From Candidatus Woesearchaeota archaeon (lineage in GTDB: Archaea > Nanobdellota > Nanobdellia > Woesearchaeales > GW2011-AR4): a stretch of 57,082 nt of DNA. How positions within the stretch are numbered: the stretch's first letter is position 1; every line of letters begins with the position of its first letter. Under the pieces are notes generated by a model. That model saw only the letters and a list, made by a program, of their open reading frames with translations, was not told the DNA's origin and did not search any database. Shown here in pieces: positions 31,199 to 39,511 of the stretch. The stretch is taken from the NCBI GenBank assembly GCA_018303625.1, contig JAGVXV010000003.1:1-57082 (forward strand), given 5' to 3'. A program made the translations under genes and the position numbers.

Positions 31199-31506
31199 GT
31201 AGTTTTTATCTTCATTTTTTCTTCGATTAAATATGCAATAACTGCCCCAATTATGACCCATAAAATTATATTTGATAAAATTGAAGTGATTAGAATAATA
31301 TTTGTCATAGTTGATGACAACCCAGACTCTGCTAATCCCAAAAGTGGGGATATCAGTAAAGACATAGTGAACATAGACATTTTAAAGGGGATTAACCATA
31401 TTTGGTTGATATAAGCTTTAAGAAAAATTTGAACTATAGTGGGTATTAAAGCGTATATCCCTCCGATAATCCCTCCGATAAAAATATCTTTATGTTTTAT
31501 TTTCAT
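31195..31506 (-). CDS. Small polytopic membrane protein
   Basis: From ATG 31506 it reads MKIKHKDIFIGGIIGGIYAL with three or four hydrophobic helices and a Lys-rich end (EEKMKIKTT). The stop overlaps the start of the PHP-domain gene by four bases, showing coupled translation. No family recognised. It may help to insert or anchor the following surface protein. An upstream ATG at 31548 would add 14 residues of unlikely sequence. Confidence 0.6.
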   Translation of the reverse strand: MKIKHKDIFIGGIIGGIYALIPTIVQIFLKAYINQIWLIPFKMSMFTMSLLISPLLGLAESGLSSTMTNIILITSILSNIILWVIIGAVIAYLIEEKMKIKTT

Positions 31507-31631
31507 GTTCGTATTCCCCCACTCAGTAAAATATTGAGTTTGTACCACCTACACCACAGTACAATTAGAAGTATTATACTAATAAAAGGTAGTACAGTTA
31601 ATAACGAGACGTTTTTTGTCATTTTAGTTGA

Positions 31632-34214
31632 TTAAATCCAAATTCCTGAACGTATTGTTATAGTAATATTATCCGTCGTTTCATACTCTTTTCCTTGATG
31701 ATAATATTTAATTGAAAAATTCAATCCAGCCGTATTGTTAACAGTAAAATTATTGTCAAATATTTCATTAGGTGTTATATTGATTAATTGCGGATGAATT
31801 ATAAGGTAGTTACTATTAAAATTTGAACCGCTGGACATATTTTTCGAATAATAAAGATCTCCATCAGCCTCATAAATGTTAAGAAGGCCTAAGGTCAAGG
31901 AATTATTTAGGTATTCGCTGTAACTCAACACAACATATTTGGATGTATTAATATTGTTCACTATCCAACTACCAATATGGTGAAGTAAGTTTACCTCAAT
32001 ACTAACATTAACATCAAAAACATCACTCCATTGCTCCTGGGAAGAATTATCTTTTGCAACACATTCCCACTGGTAATTTCCATTTGACAAATTAGTTACA
32101 TTAAACATAACACCATTTGTTAATCCAGATAATGGTTTAGTTTCACGCAAAGTTAAATTTCCAGTCAAATTAAAATACAAAGACATATTTGTTAAAGCAT
32201 AGTCATCAGTAGCATTGCATGAAAAGAAAATATAGCCGTCAGTATCAACTGTATTATTTGCAGGAGAAGTTAAAATGAATCTGGGCTTGGTATCACTGCC
32301 TTCATAAACAGTAAAAGTGGCATTATTGCTGCTTATATTCATCCCATGTTTATCAAATGTGGTAAAAACAACAGTAACATTTCCAAACCAGTTTTTAGCC
32401 GATTCCAAAACAGCAATATTACTTTCATTATTAAGCATAATAGTAACATTTCCAGTATGTTTTTCAATATAAGTTAAATCGTCTCCTTTAGGATCTGAAA
32501 AATAGTTGCTCAAATTCAAAGTTAAAATTCCATCTTCTGTCCAGAATAAGTTGGGAATGGTGGAAACTGTAGGAGGATACTTATCAACTACAAGCATAAA
32601 ATTGGAAAACCCTCCCCAATCAGAGTTTGGAACCCGTGCATCATCATAGCAAATAACGTTCCAGTCAAATTCCCCACTCGGAACATTATTTATAGTAAAA
32701 TACAAAGAAACGTTTGTCTGCACAAAAGTGTTTGATTGGTTTGGTAAAAAAGAGCCGCTAATGTTATGGTACAAAGTGCAATTCCTAAGCAAGCCATCAT
32801 CTTGAACTGTATAGTTAAATGTAATATCTCCATCATTGTCATCAGAGCCATAAATAGGTGTGTTTAGAGTTACAACAGGCTCTTTATTTACTATTAACTC
32901 CCATGAATTTGAAGAGCCGACATTAGCATTTGGAGACGTATCTGTGCAGTTTATTCTCCACTCATAGCTGCCATAATTAAGATTTTTAATAGTAAAATTT
33001 TGCCTTTCTAGTTCAGTTATAGTGGTATTGGTTTGGTTTGTTATGTCATCAATAATCAGCCTACAGCTAGAAACATCATAGCTAAAATCGCTAACCATGT
33101 ACTCAAATGTTACATTTCCTAAAATATCTATTTCACCATTTTCTGGCTCTATAAGAGATATAACTGGGGAAGAATTATCCCTAACTTCAAAACTTCTTTG
33201 TACAGAGCTGCCAACATTTGCGTCTGTTGACAAATCAGTGCAATTAACAGACCAAGTGTAGTTGTTATCTTTTAAACCTATTAAACCAAAAAACTGTGTT
33301 TTAGATTCCAAAACTAATGAATCAGTCATATTTATTTTACCATTAATAATTAAGGAACATCTATCAATGGCAGAAGTTACATCTGATACATTATAGCTAA
33401 ATATTATTGCTCCATCAGAATCTGTTACTGAATCTGCTGGTTCCACTAAATTTACTGTTGGAGTTTCTAAATCATCGCCAATCTTAAAGCTATTATTTAT
33501 TCCAAATGCAGAAAATGACTCATTATCATAAGCCAAGCAGCTCCATAGATAATCTCCATTTGGAATATTGTTTAATGTCAAGGTTGTAGTATTAACAGTT
33601 CCTGATACCAATGTTGTTTGGTTTAATCGCCATGCTCCACTTACATTATTATATAAGGAAATATTAACAAGTTTGTTGTAAGTTCTAGAAGTGCAATTAA
33701 AAATCAAGCTACCATCCTTATCAGTTGTTTGATTCAAAGGTTTATTTAGAAAAACTTCGACAGGATTTACAGGCTCTGCAATGAAAATGTAATCAGTCAC
33801 ATTTAATAGATCATAACCAGATTTAGAACCGTTGCAAAGCACGTTCCAGCTATTATTTCCGCTTGCATTAATTTGTCTTTCAAACCTGTATAATTTTCTA
33901 AAAGAATTGTAGCTCATGTTTTCTAAAGCAGTCCAGCTTCCGCCGATATTAAATCTTATTTGGCAAAAAGATGCTGCATCTGAAATCGGTTCTCCAGTTG
34001 AATTATCCGTAAAATTAGCGGAAAATGTAACAAATTCTTGAATTAGTATTGTCCTATTGCCTCCTTCCACATCTACTTCATCCCAAATAACCAATTTGGA
34101 ATTATTTCCTTGAGTTTCAGAAATAGCATACACTAATAAGATAGAAACAGCTAATAACACAACTATAGAAAATATAACTAACTGGCTCCTCTTTTCACCA
34201 ACCGTCAAAACCAC
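31632..34214 (-). CDS. Giant Ig-like repeat surface protein
   Basis: One N-terminal membrane helix is followed by about seven Ig-fold repeats. Each has the pattern V-x-L-x-x-P-x-x-x-x-x-D-x-D-G, F-x-C/Y, and an end such as NIPNGDYLWSCLAYDN or LKDNNYTWSVNCTD. It is very rich in N-x-S/T sequons, so heavy N-glycosylation is likely. Similar repeats end the metalloprotease at 20240 (NIPNGNYIWNCLAYDN). This type of protein is common on Woesearchaeota and Pacearchaeota cells and probably forms part of the outer coat or a contact structure. The C-terminal part, without membrane helix, does not repeat. Confidence 0.75.
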   Translation of the reverse strand: MVLTVGEKRSQLVIFSIVVLLAVSILLVYAISETQGNNSKLVIWDEVDVEGGNRTILIQEFVTFSANFTDNSTGEPISDAASFCQIRFNIGGSWTALENMSYNSFRKLYRFERQINASGNNSWNVLCNGSKSGYDLLNVTDYIFIAEPVNPVEVFLNKPLNQTTDKDGSLIFNCTSRTYNKLVNISLYNNVSGAWRLNQTTLVSGTVNTTTLTLNNIPNGDYLWSCLAYDNESFSAFGINNSFKIGDDLETPTVNLVEPADSVTDSDGAIIFSYNVSDVTSAIDRCSLIINGKINMTDSLVLESKTQFFGLIGLKDNNYTWSVNCTDLSTDANVGSSVQRSFEVRDNSSPVISLIEPENGEIDILGNVTFEYMVSDFSYDVSSCRLIIDDITNQTNTTITELERQNFTIKNLNYGSYEWRINCTDTSPNANVGSSNSWELIVNKEPVVTLNTPIYGSDDNDGDITFNYTVQDDGLLRNCTLYHNISGSFLPNQSNTFVQTNVSLYFTINNVPSGEFDWNVICYDDARVPNSDWGGFSNFMLVVDKYPPTVSTIPNLFWTEDGILTLNLSNYFSDPKGDDLTYIEKHTGNVTIMLNNESNIAVLESAKNWFGNVTVVFTTFDKHGMNISSNNATFTVYEGSDTKPRFILTSPANNTVDTDGYIFFSCNATDDYALTNMSLYFNLTGNLTLRETKPLSGLTNGVMFNVTNLSNGNYQWECVAKDNSSQEQWSDVFDVNVSIEVNLLHHIGSWIVNNINTSKYVVLSYSEYLNNSLTLGLLNIYEADGDLYYSKNMSSGSNFNSNYLIIHPQLINITPNEIFDNNFTVNNTAGLNFSIKYYHQGKEYETTDNITITIRSGIWI

Positions 34215-34320
34215 CCCTAATTCTCATTCCCGCGGTAAACTTATATTTATAATTTTCTCTTATTCTAAATTATAAAGAAATCTGGCGCATGAAGAATTTA
34301 TTACTAAAAATTTTATCTTT

Positions 34321-34788
34321 TCATTTAATTGAGCATCCTGTCAGTTCAGAAAGCCTGTCAAATGACTGGACTCTTTCAACTAATCTTCCATTAATTTCCC
34401 ATGTCGGGGTTATCCTTACATCAGGATTTTCGCTGAAGTCTTTGTAGTTTATGAATTTAAAAGATTTGCCGAACATGCCTTTCTGCGCACTGGAGTACTG
34501 GCAGAAAGAAGCGCCATACATTACAGCACCCTTTTCAGTCAGGCATTTCGCGAAATTATCATAGCTTCCAGGTTTTTTTGCATTAATGAATGCATAAGCC
34601 CCTATAAAAACAATAAGAATAGAAAAAACAATTGCTATTATTATATAAACCCTCGTTTTTTTGCTTTTTGCAGCCTGCTGTTCTTGAGTTTCTTTGTGCT
34701 TTTTCTGCTCAAACTCAAGCCTTGACTGCTCGCTTTGCTGCCTTAGCTTCTCCAGCCTTAGCTTTTTTCTTTCTTCCCTGCTAAGCAT
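34321..34788 (-). CDS. Membrane-anchored Trx-like protein with CxxS site
   Basis: It has a charged coiled-coil start (REERKKLRLEKLRQQSEQSR), one membrane helix and an outside thioredoxin-like domain like the one attached to VKOR proteins: FAKCLTEKGAVMYGASFCQYSSAQKGMFG, then the cis-Pro strand TPTWEINGRLV and FDRLSELTGC. In that family the site is normally CPHC; here it is FCQYS, so the second Cys is Ser. Such a change gives a protein that can form but not readily resolve a mixed disulfide, hence an isomerase or thiol trap. It starts one base after the lipoprotein gene and belongs to the dsbA operon. Confidence 0.75.
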   Translation of the reverse strand: MLSREERKKLRLEKLRQQSEQSRLEFEQKKHKETQEQQAAKSKKTRVYIIIAIVFSILIVFIGAYAFINAKKPGSYDNFAKCLTEKGAVMYGASFCQYSSAQKGMFGKSFKFINYKDFSENPDVRITPTWEINGRLVERVQSFDRLSELTGCSIK

Positions 34789-34789
34789 T

Positions 34790-34993
34790 TTACAGGTTTG
34801 TTGCTGCCGGACTTACAACTGGAGTTCCTGTATTTTCAGCAGGCGCAACTCCGCAGCCTCCGCCATAGTACTGGTTGGGGTTTTGCTGCTGCTGCGGATA
34901 TGCCGCATAGCCTGTTGGCGCGTTGCTTCTGGCGCATCCTACAACCAATAATGCCAGCACTAAAATCAAAACTAAAATAGCGCTTTTCTTCAT
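34790..34993 (-). CDS. Small lipoprotein with YGGGCG motif
   Basis: The signal ends in VVGC (lipobox). The mature part is 45 residues long, flexible and rich in Gln, Pro, Ala and Thr, with YYGGGCGVAP in the middle. Apart from the lipobox Cys it has a single Cys, in a Gly-rich setting that recalls the MVGGC tails of region 1. AGGAGG lies before the ATG. Its place between dsbA and a Trx-like gene suggests that it is a thiol substrate or carrier; that is inference. Confidence 0.65.
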   Translation of the reverse strand: MKKSAILVLILVLALLVVGCARSNAPTGYAAYPQQQQNPNQYYGGGCGVAPAENTGTPVVSPAATNL

Positions 34994-35002
34994 TTTAACC
35001 TC

Positions 35003-35737
35003 CTAGCTTGACAATTCAGTATCTATTATCTGCTTGAAGCTCTCGTAAGGATGAGCTCCGACAAGCTTTATGCCATTAATAAAAAAGGTTGGGGTTCCTG
35101 AAACACCGACCTGAGACCCATAGTTGAAGTCGTCCAGTATTTCCTGCTTATATTTGCTGCTGTCCAGGCATTCATTAAATTTCTTTGTGTCCAGGCCAAT
35201 TTTTTGCGCAAATTGCTTGTATGCAGCATTGCCCATGCTATCCTGATTTTGGAATATTGAGTCGTGCATTTCCCAATACTTGCCCTGCTCGCCTGCGCAA
35301 TTTGCAGCTTCGGCTGCCGGCTCGGCTTCAGGATGGAAGCTTAATGGGAAATCGCGGTAAATATACTTTACTTTTCCGGTGTCTATATAATCTTTCTTTA
35401 TCAGCGGGAAAGTCTGCTGGAATGCCCTTCCGCAGAACGGGCATTGGTAGTCTTCAAACGATACTATTGTGACAGGGGCATTTTTATCGCCCAAAGTAGG
35501 ATCATCATCTTCATCAATTGTAAGCCTTAATTGCTCGCCCGAATCCTGCGGCTGTTGCTGAGTCGGCACTTGAGCCTGGGCAGGAGCTGCTTGGTTGCTG
35601 CCGCCAAACTTTCCAAAAAACATAACTATAATCACAATACCTAATACCGCGGCTATGCCTTGCCATACCCTCTCTTTTTTAATCACATAAACTTTATCGT
35701 TTTTAGCTGCATGATGCGCATGCTCATTGTCTTCCAT
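35003..35737 (-). CDS. DsbA-like thiol oxidase, membrane-anchored
   Basis: It makes disulfides in exported proteins. A cytoplasmic start with HAHHAAKN, one membrane helix and a Gln/Pro linker precede a DsbA domain: SFEDYQCPFCGRAFQQTF (CPFC near residue 100), helical insertion, KYIYRDFPLSFHPEA and GTPTFFINGIKLVGAHPYE with the cis-Pro. It matches the BdbD/DsbA-like group of archaea and Gram-positive bacteria. The TATA box at 35773-35782 serves it. Partners in the operon are the YGGGCG lipoprotein and the CxxS Trx-like protein. No VKOR or DsbB is seen nearby. Confidence 0.9.
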   Translation of the reverse strand: MEDNEHAHHAAKNDKVYVIKKERVWQGIAAVLGIVIIVMFFGKFGGSNQAAPAQAQVPTQQQPQDSGEQLRLTIDEDDDPTLGDKNAPVTIVSFEDYQCPFCGRAFQQTFPLIKKDYIDTGKVKYIYRDFPLSFHPEAEPAAEAANCAGEQGKYWEMHDSIFQNQDSMGNAAYKQFAQKIGLDTKKFNECLDSSKYKQEILDDFNYGSQVGVSGTPTFFINGIKLVGAHPYESFKQIIDTELSS

Positions 35738-35772
35738 TTTAACACCCCATTTTTGTTGTTGAAACTTTTGTT

Positions 35773-35782
35773 TTTATATAAA
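35773..35782 (-). promoter_or_regulatory. TATA element for dsbA-like operon
   Basis: TTTATATAAA lies 36-45 bp before the dsbA start, at the distance expected for a short leader. It stands between the gene and the 39-nt repeat copy 2. Confidence 0.5.
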
Positions 35783-35853
35783 TTTTTCTTATTTTTGGTA
35801 TTTTAACAGAATAACTATATATAGCTAACTTTGGAAACCATGCTTGAAAAAAC

Positions 35854-35921
35854 GCCTGTTTTCCGCTGAAAAGGCTTATTTAAGTTTATTACCGTTCATA
35901 AGGGCTTAAACAGGCTTTTTT
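35854..35921 (-). terminator. 39-nt repeat copy 2 within an inverted repeat, terminator-like
   Basis: The repeat core is 35866-35904 (36 of 39 positions equal to 17376-17414). It is enclosed by GCCTGTTT (35854-35861) and AAACAGGC (35908-35915), a perfect 8-bp stem, with A/T runs on both outer sides. Read on the minus strand it follows the ZIP gene and ends in GCGTTTTTT, so it may end that transcript. The conserved core suggests an added role. Confidence 0.5.
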
Positions 35922-35922
35922 A

Positions 35923-36678
35923 TCATTCCAAAAATATCAAAGCAACCATTACCAAAATTCCTAAAATCAACGCAATAAGCTGCATAAATGAAATTATCGG
36001 CTTTGTCTCTTTATGGAGTTCTGGAATCAAGTCAGAGCCTGCAATGTAAATAAAGCCTCCTGCTGTAAATGGCACAAGGAAAATGGAAAATTTTTCTACA
36101 GAATTGCCTATAATTAATACTAAAACAGCACCTATTAAAGCCAAAATTGCGGACAAGAAGTTAAATGCCAGGGCTTTTTTCTTTGTAAAGCCGCCATGCA
36201 GCAAAATCCCAAAATCGCCAATCTCCTGGGGAATCTCGTGCAAAATAACAGCTATGGTTGTTGCAATGCCTAATGGGATTGAGGCAATATAGCTGCCTGC
36301 AATTATCATGCCATCAAAGAAATTGTGCAGGCCGTCTCCGATTAAATTCATGAAAGCCAATGGGTGGGGATGCTCATTTGTTGTCGGCAGGTGGCAGTGC
36401 CTCCAGTGAATGAACTTTTCCAATATAAAAAAAATTAAAATTCCCAATAATAAGTAAATTGATAATTCTAATGTGAATCCAGATTCCTCAACAGCTTCAG
36501 GAAGCAAGTGTATGAAAGAGTCCCCAAGCAATGCGCCTGCTGCAAAGCTGACTAAAAACAATAAAATATTTTTTAAATTGATTTTCTTGAATAATAGCGT
36601 TAATGCGCCTATCAGTGAAATAAAGCTGACTAGCAAAACGCTTATTATTGAGTAAGCCCAGATGCTTGGCATAACCAT
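35923..36678 (-). CDS. ZIP family metal transporter
   Basis: It imports divalent metals such as zinc. About eight helices, with FIHLLPEAVEESG in the second, the conserved HNFFDGMIIAGSY in the fourth and HEIPQEIGDFGILLHGG in the fifth, which form the metal path, and a short His loop (HWRHCHLPTTNEHPH) between them. Length 251 is normal for the GufA-like group. The gene is convergent with nothing and lies before the TrmB regulator gene on the same strand. Metal specificity cannot be read from the sequence. Confidence 0.9.
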   Translation of the reverse strand: MVMPSIWAYSIISVLLVSFISLIGALTLLFKKINLKNILLFLVSFAAGALLGDSFIHLLPEAVEESGFTLELSIYLLLGILIFFILEKFIHWRHCHLPTTNEHPHPLAFMNLIGDGLHNFFDGMIIAGSYIASIPLGIATTIAVILHEIPQEIGDFGILLHGGFTKKKALAFNFLSAILALIGAVLVLIIGNSVEKFSIFLVPFTAGGFIYIAGSDLIPELHKETKPIISFMQLIALILGILVMVALIFLE

Positions 36679-36706
36679 AGATAAACAAGCCAGTTTTAAA
36701 AGCTTT

Positions 36707-37438
36707 TTATTTTTTTGCTATAGCCCAAAAATGGTTAAAGTAAGATCTAAAGGAATCAGATACTTTCTTGCTTGTAATAAGAATGTTAAACATTGGCTTT
36801 TCCCAGATTGTAACTTGAATTTTACTATTGTAGATTAAAACTGTTACAGGGCTTATTAATTCTTTTGGAAGATATTTAAAAAAAGAGTTTTTGGATTTTT
36901 CTATTTTTCCCCTTAAATCTTCCCTTACCAGAACATTTTCTTTTTTTCTTTCTCTTTCAAGCCTTTTTAGGTATTGTTTGTATATTATCGGATAATTTTT
37001 TTGTGCCTGCCCCTGCTCTCCAAATACGAGAAAAATTCTTTCTTTGCTTTTGAATATGTCATTCAAAACTGCCTTCATCCCTTCTACTCCTTTATAAATA
37101 TCAACTTTAACTTCCTCTTCATAGGGCTGTTTCATTAAGGTTTGTAACGCAGGCAAAATTCCTTTCAACTTAAGTTCTTTTTCTTTCAATTCTTCTAAAA
37201 TCTTTTCAGGATTGGCAGCAGAATAGTATTTCACATTATTTTTTAATTTAAAGCTAACTAGACCTTTATTAATGAGTTTTTCAATGATATAATACACCAA
37301 TGTTCTTTCTATATTGGTTTCTTTTGATATTTTTGTAGCTGTTGTTTCTCCTATTTTTGCCAATGCTAAATATACTTGTGTTTCTTTTTCATCAAATCCA
37401 ATTTCTTCCAGTGTTTTCTTTATAGTTTCTATTTCCAT
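36707..37438 (-). CDS. TrmB-family transcription regulator
   Basis: The first 70 residues are a TrmB winged helix (LEEIGFDEKETQVYLALAKIGETTATKIS, ERTLVYYIIEKLINKGLVSF), followed by a coiled helix and a C-terminal effector domain of the short type (IFLVFGEQGQAQKNYPIIYKQYLKRLERER, then VTVLIYNSKIQVTIWE and an end FNHFWAIAKK). It is divergent from the aminotransferase gene, and the AT-rich 98-bp space between them probably holds its binding site. Its own regulon is not known, though ZIP downstream and the aminotransferase are candidates. Confidence 0.85.
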   Translation of the reverse strand: MEIETIKKTLEEIGFDEKETQVYLALAKIGETTATKISKETNIERTLVYYIIEKLINKGLVSFKLKNNVKYYSAANPEKILEELKEKELKLKGILPALQTLMKQPYEEEVKVDIYKGVEGMKAVLNDIFKSKERIFLVFGEQGQAQKNYPIIYKQYLKRLERERKKENVLVREDLRGKIEKSKNSFFKYLPKELISPVTVLIYNSKIQVTIWEKPMFNILITSKKVSDSFRSYFNHFWAIAKK

Positions 37439-37536
37439 ATCAGCAATGAATAATTAAATAGTATTTAAATATTGTGGAAAAAATTTTACAACATAAATTA
37501 TTAAAGTCTGAGAGTTATCTAAATCAAGTAATAAAA

Positions 37537-38619
37537 ATGTCAATCGAACCGTTTTCAGTTGAAAAAATATGGGTGCCCACGGATTTTACTGAGTTTGGAA
37601 AGCCAAAAGAAAATTTAGTGAATGTTGCAGGATGTGAAAACAGCCATACATCGGGAATTGTAATGAAAGTGCTTCAAGAATCTTTAGGCAGTAATCCTGC
37701 ATTGCTAATAGACCATTGGCAATCTCAAGACACAACTTTAAGGAAGAAATTGGCGGAATTGCACGATGTTGCGCTAGAACAAGTTTATCTGACTGCTGGA
37801 GCTCTTGCTGGAATTCAATATTCTTTTGGAATTTTTGTTAATGAAAATACAAATGTTGGCTTATTAAAGCCAGATTTTCCAGGCTTTGTTTATTTTTCTA
37901 AATGGAAGAAGGCTAATACACATTGGCTAAAAAATACAGAATTTCCATTTTATATTGGAAATAGGGATATTGCTGATTTTGTAAGAAAAAATATCGTAGA
38001 TTTTTTAATATTATCAAACCCAAGCGCTGTAATGGGCACTCAAAAAGAAACAAAAGAAATTGAGGATTTAGTTAAAGCTTCTCCCAATACGATTTTTATT
38101 GTTGATGAAGCAGACTCAATCCATCCTGATTCTTCCAGTGCGCACTTATCCAAATCTTATAATAATGCAATATTCTTGGGAAGCTTCTCTAAATTCTATG
38201 GCTTGTCTGGATTAAGGGTGGGTTATTTAATCACTCCAAAAAAATTTTCTGAGCATTTTGACAGAACAATAAGTCCAGCAGAATTAACAAGCCTTGCGAT
38301 ATTAGCTGCAACTCACGTTCTTGATGATAAGCAATATCAGCGGGAAACTCAGGAAAAGGTTAGAAAAAACTTATCCTCTTTGGAAAGTGCTTGTGAAGGT
38401 ATTCCTTATAGGGTTGTTCCCGGAAGCAGATGCTTTGCATCTTACTTATGGGCAGATGGAGGAGTTGAGGATCCGTATCAAACACTTCAAGGATACGGAA
38501 TTAAAATTTTAAAGGGCTCAAATTTTGGAATAGAAAGAGGAGGAAGAGTAAACTTAAGCAGTACTGAAAATATTGGTAAATTAACCGGTGCAGTTAAACA
38601 AATCTTTCCCACCAGATAG
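37537..38619 (+). CDS. PLP-dependent class I/II aminotransferase
   Basis: An aspartate-aminotransferase-fold enzyme, of the HisC-like side of the family. It has LTAGALAGIQYSFGIF as cofactor phosphate region, LSNPSAVMGT, the Asp of IVDEADSIHPD, and the PLP Lys in GSFSKFYGLSGLRVGYL (near residue 218). A C-terminal small domain ends GRVNLSSTENIGKLTGAVKQIF. ATG 37537 was chosen because it begins the conserved part (MSIEPFSVEKIW). The frame upstream to 37474 has no homology. Its amino donor and product are unknown, and there are no histidine-pathway neighbours. Confidence 0.8.
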   Translation: MSIEPFSVEKIWVPTDFTEFGKPKENLVNVAGCENSHTSGIVMKVLQESLGSNPALLIDHWQSQDTTLRKKLAELHDVALEQVYLTAGALAGIQYSFGIFVNENTNVGLLKPDFPGFVYFSKWKKANTHWLKNTEFPFYIGNRDIADFVRKNIVDFLILSNPSAVMGTQKETKEIEDLVKASPNTIFIVDEADSIHPDSSSAHLSKSYNNAIFLGSFSKFYGLSGLRVGYLITPKKFSEHFDRTISPAELTSLAILAATHVLDDKQYQRETQEKVRKNLSSLESACEGIPYRVVPGSRCFASYLWADGGVEDPYQTLQGYGIKILKGSNFGIERGGRVNLSSTENIGKLTGAVKQIFPTR

Positions 38620-38624
38620 GATTA

Positions 38625-39437
38625 CTACTTTTTCAAATTCCTGTCCAAAAATGCAACTGTTTTTTTCCATGCATCCTCTGTCTTTTCGGGATCATGCCCG
38701 GGGTTTGAGGGGTTTGCAAAGGCATGGCCTACACCCTCATAAATGTAAATCTCATTTTCAACACCAAGGTCATCAAGTGCAGCATCAAATTCATTCACCG
38801 AGGAGACAGGAATTCCAGTATCCTCTTCTCCAAACACGCCCAAAACAGGCCAATTTATATTTGACAATTTGCTTTCATTGGTTTCAAGGTTTCCGTAATA
38901 AATCACTGTCGCAGCCAAATCCTCGTTTAAAGAGAGCTGCAATGACATCCCGCCGCCAAAGCACCATCCCATCGAAGCAATATTGTCTTTTGAAACAAAG
39001 TCGCTTTCCCTTAAAAATGAGACTGCGCTTTTCAAATGCCATAGGGTCCTGTCCATATTGTTTCTTGCCTTGCTTGAATATCCCCTTGCCTCTTCCGGAG
39101 TTTCAGCAACTTTTCCATCAAACAAATCAACTGCCAAGACAACATAGCCCTGCCCTGCAAGCTCATGCGCCATGTTCTTTATATTCTGGTTTAAGCCCCA
39201 CCATTCATGTATCATAATGACTGCCGGAAATCTGCCTTCTCCAAGCGGCTTTACAAGATAATCTTTGAAATTATCGCCGTAAGTGACCCATTCTGCGTTC
39301 ATGGCTTCTTCAGGCTCGACAACAAGGACTTCGGTGCCGTGCTCATCGCCCTGCAAATCAGGAGGGACCTCAGGCTCAATCTGAGTGCATGCGGCAATAA
39401 GAAACAAAACGGATAAAATTATAAAACTATATTTCAT
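38625..39437 (-). CDS. Lipid-anchored dienelactone hydrolase family protein
   Basis: An alpha/beta hydrolase. The signal ends LIAAC (lipobox) and a linker rich in Glu leads to the DLH domain: VIMIHEWWGLNQNI (oxyanion region), MGWCFGGGMSLQLSL with Cys as nucleophile, GEEDTGIPVSS with the Asp, and GVGHAFANPS with the His. It would hydrolyse esters or lactones outside the membrane. The ATG at 39437 lies nine bases after GGGGG; ATG 39443 is an alternative. Convergent with the aminotransferase gene. Confidence 0.85.
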   Translation of the reverse strand: MKYSFIILSVLFLIAACTQIEPEVPPDLQGDEHGTEVLVVEPEEAMNAEWVTYGDNFKDYLVKPLGEGRFPAVIMIHEWWGLNQNIKNMAHELAGQGYVVLAVDLFDGKVAETPEEARGYSSKARNNMDRTLWHLKSAVSFLRESDFVSKDNIASMGWCFGGGMSLQLSLNEDLAATVIYYGNLETNESKLSNINWPVLGVFGEEDTGIPVSSVNEFDAALDDLGVENEIYIYEGVGHAFANPSNPGHDPEKTEDAWKKTVAFLDRNLKK

Positions 39438-39511
39438 CAACATCAGCCCCCTTTTATTTGTTTTTAATAATTATTTTAACAAATTTTTATAATGTTTTTA
39501 AAATTTTTGGT

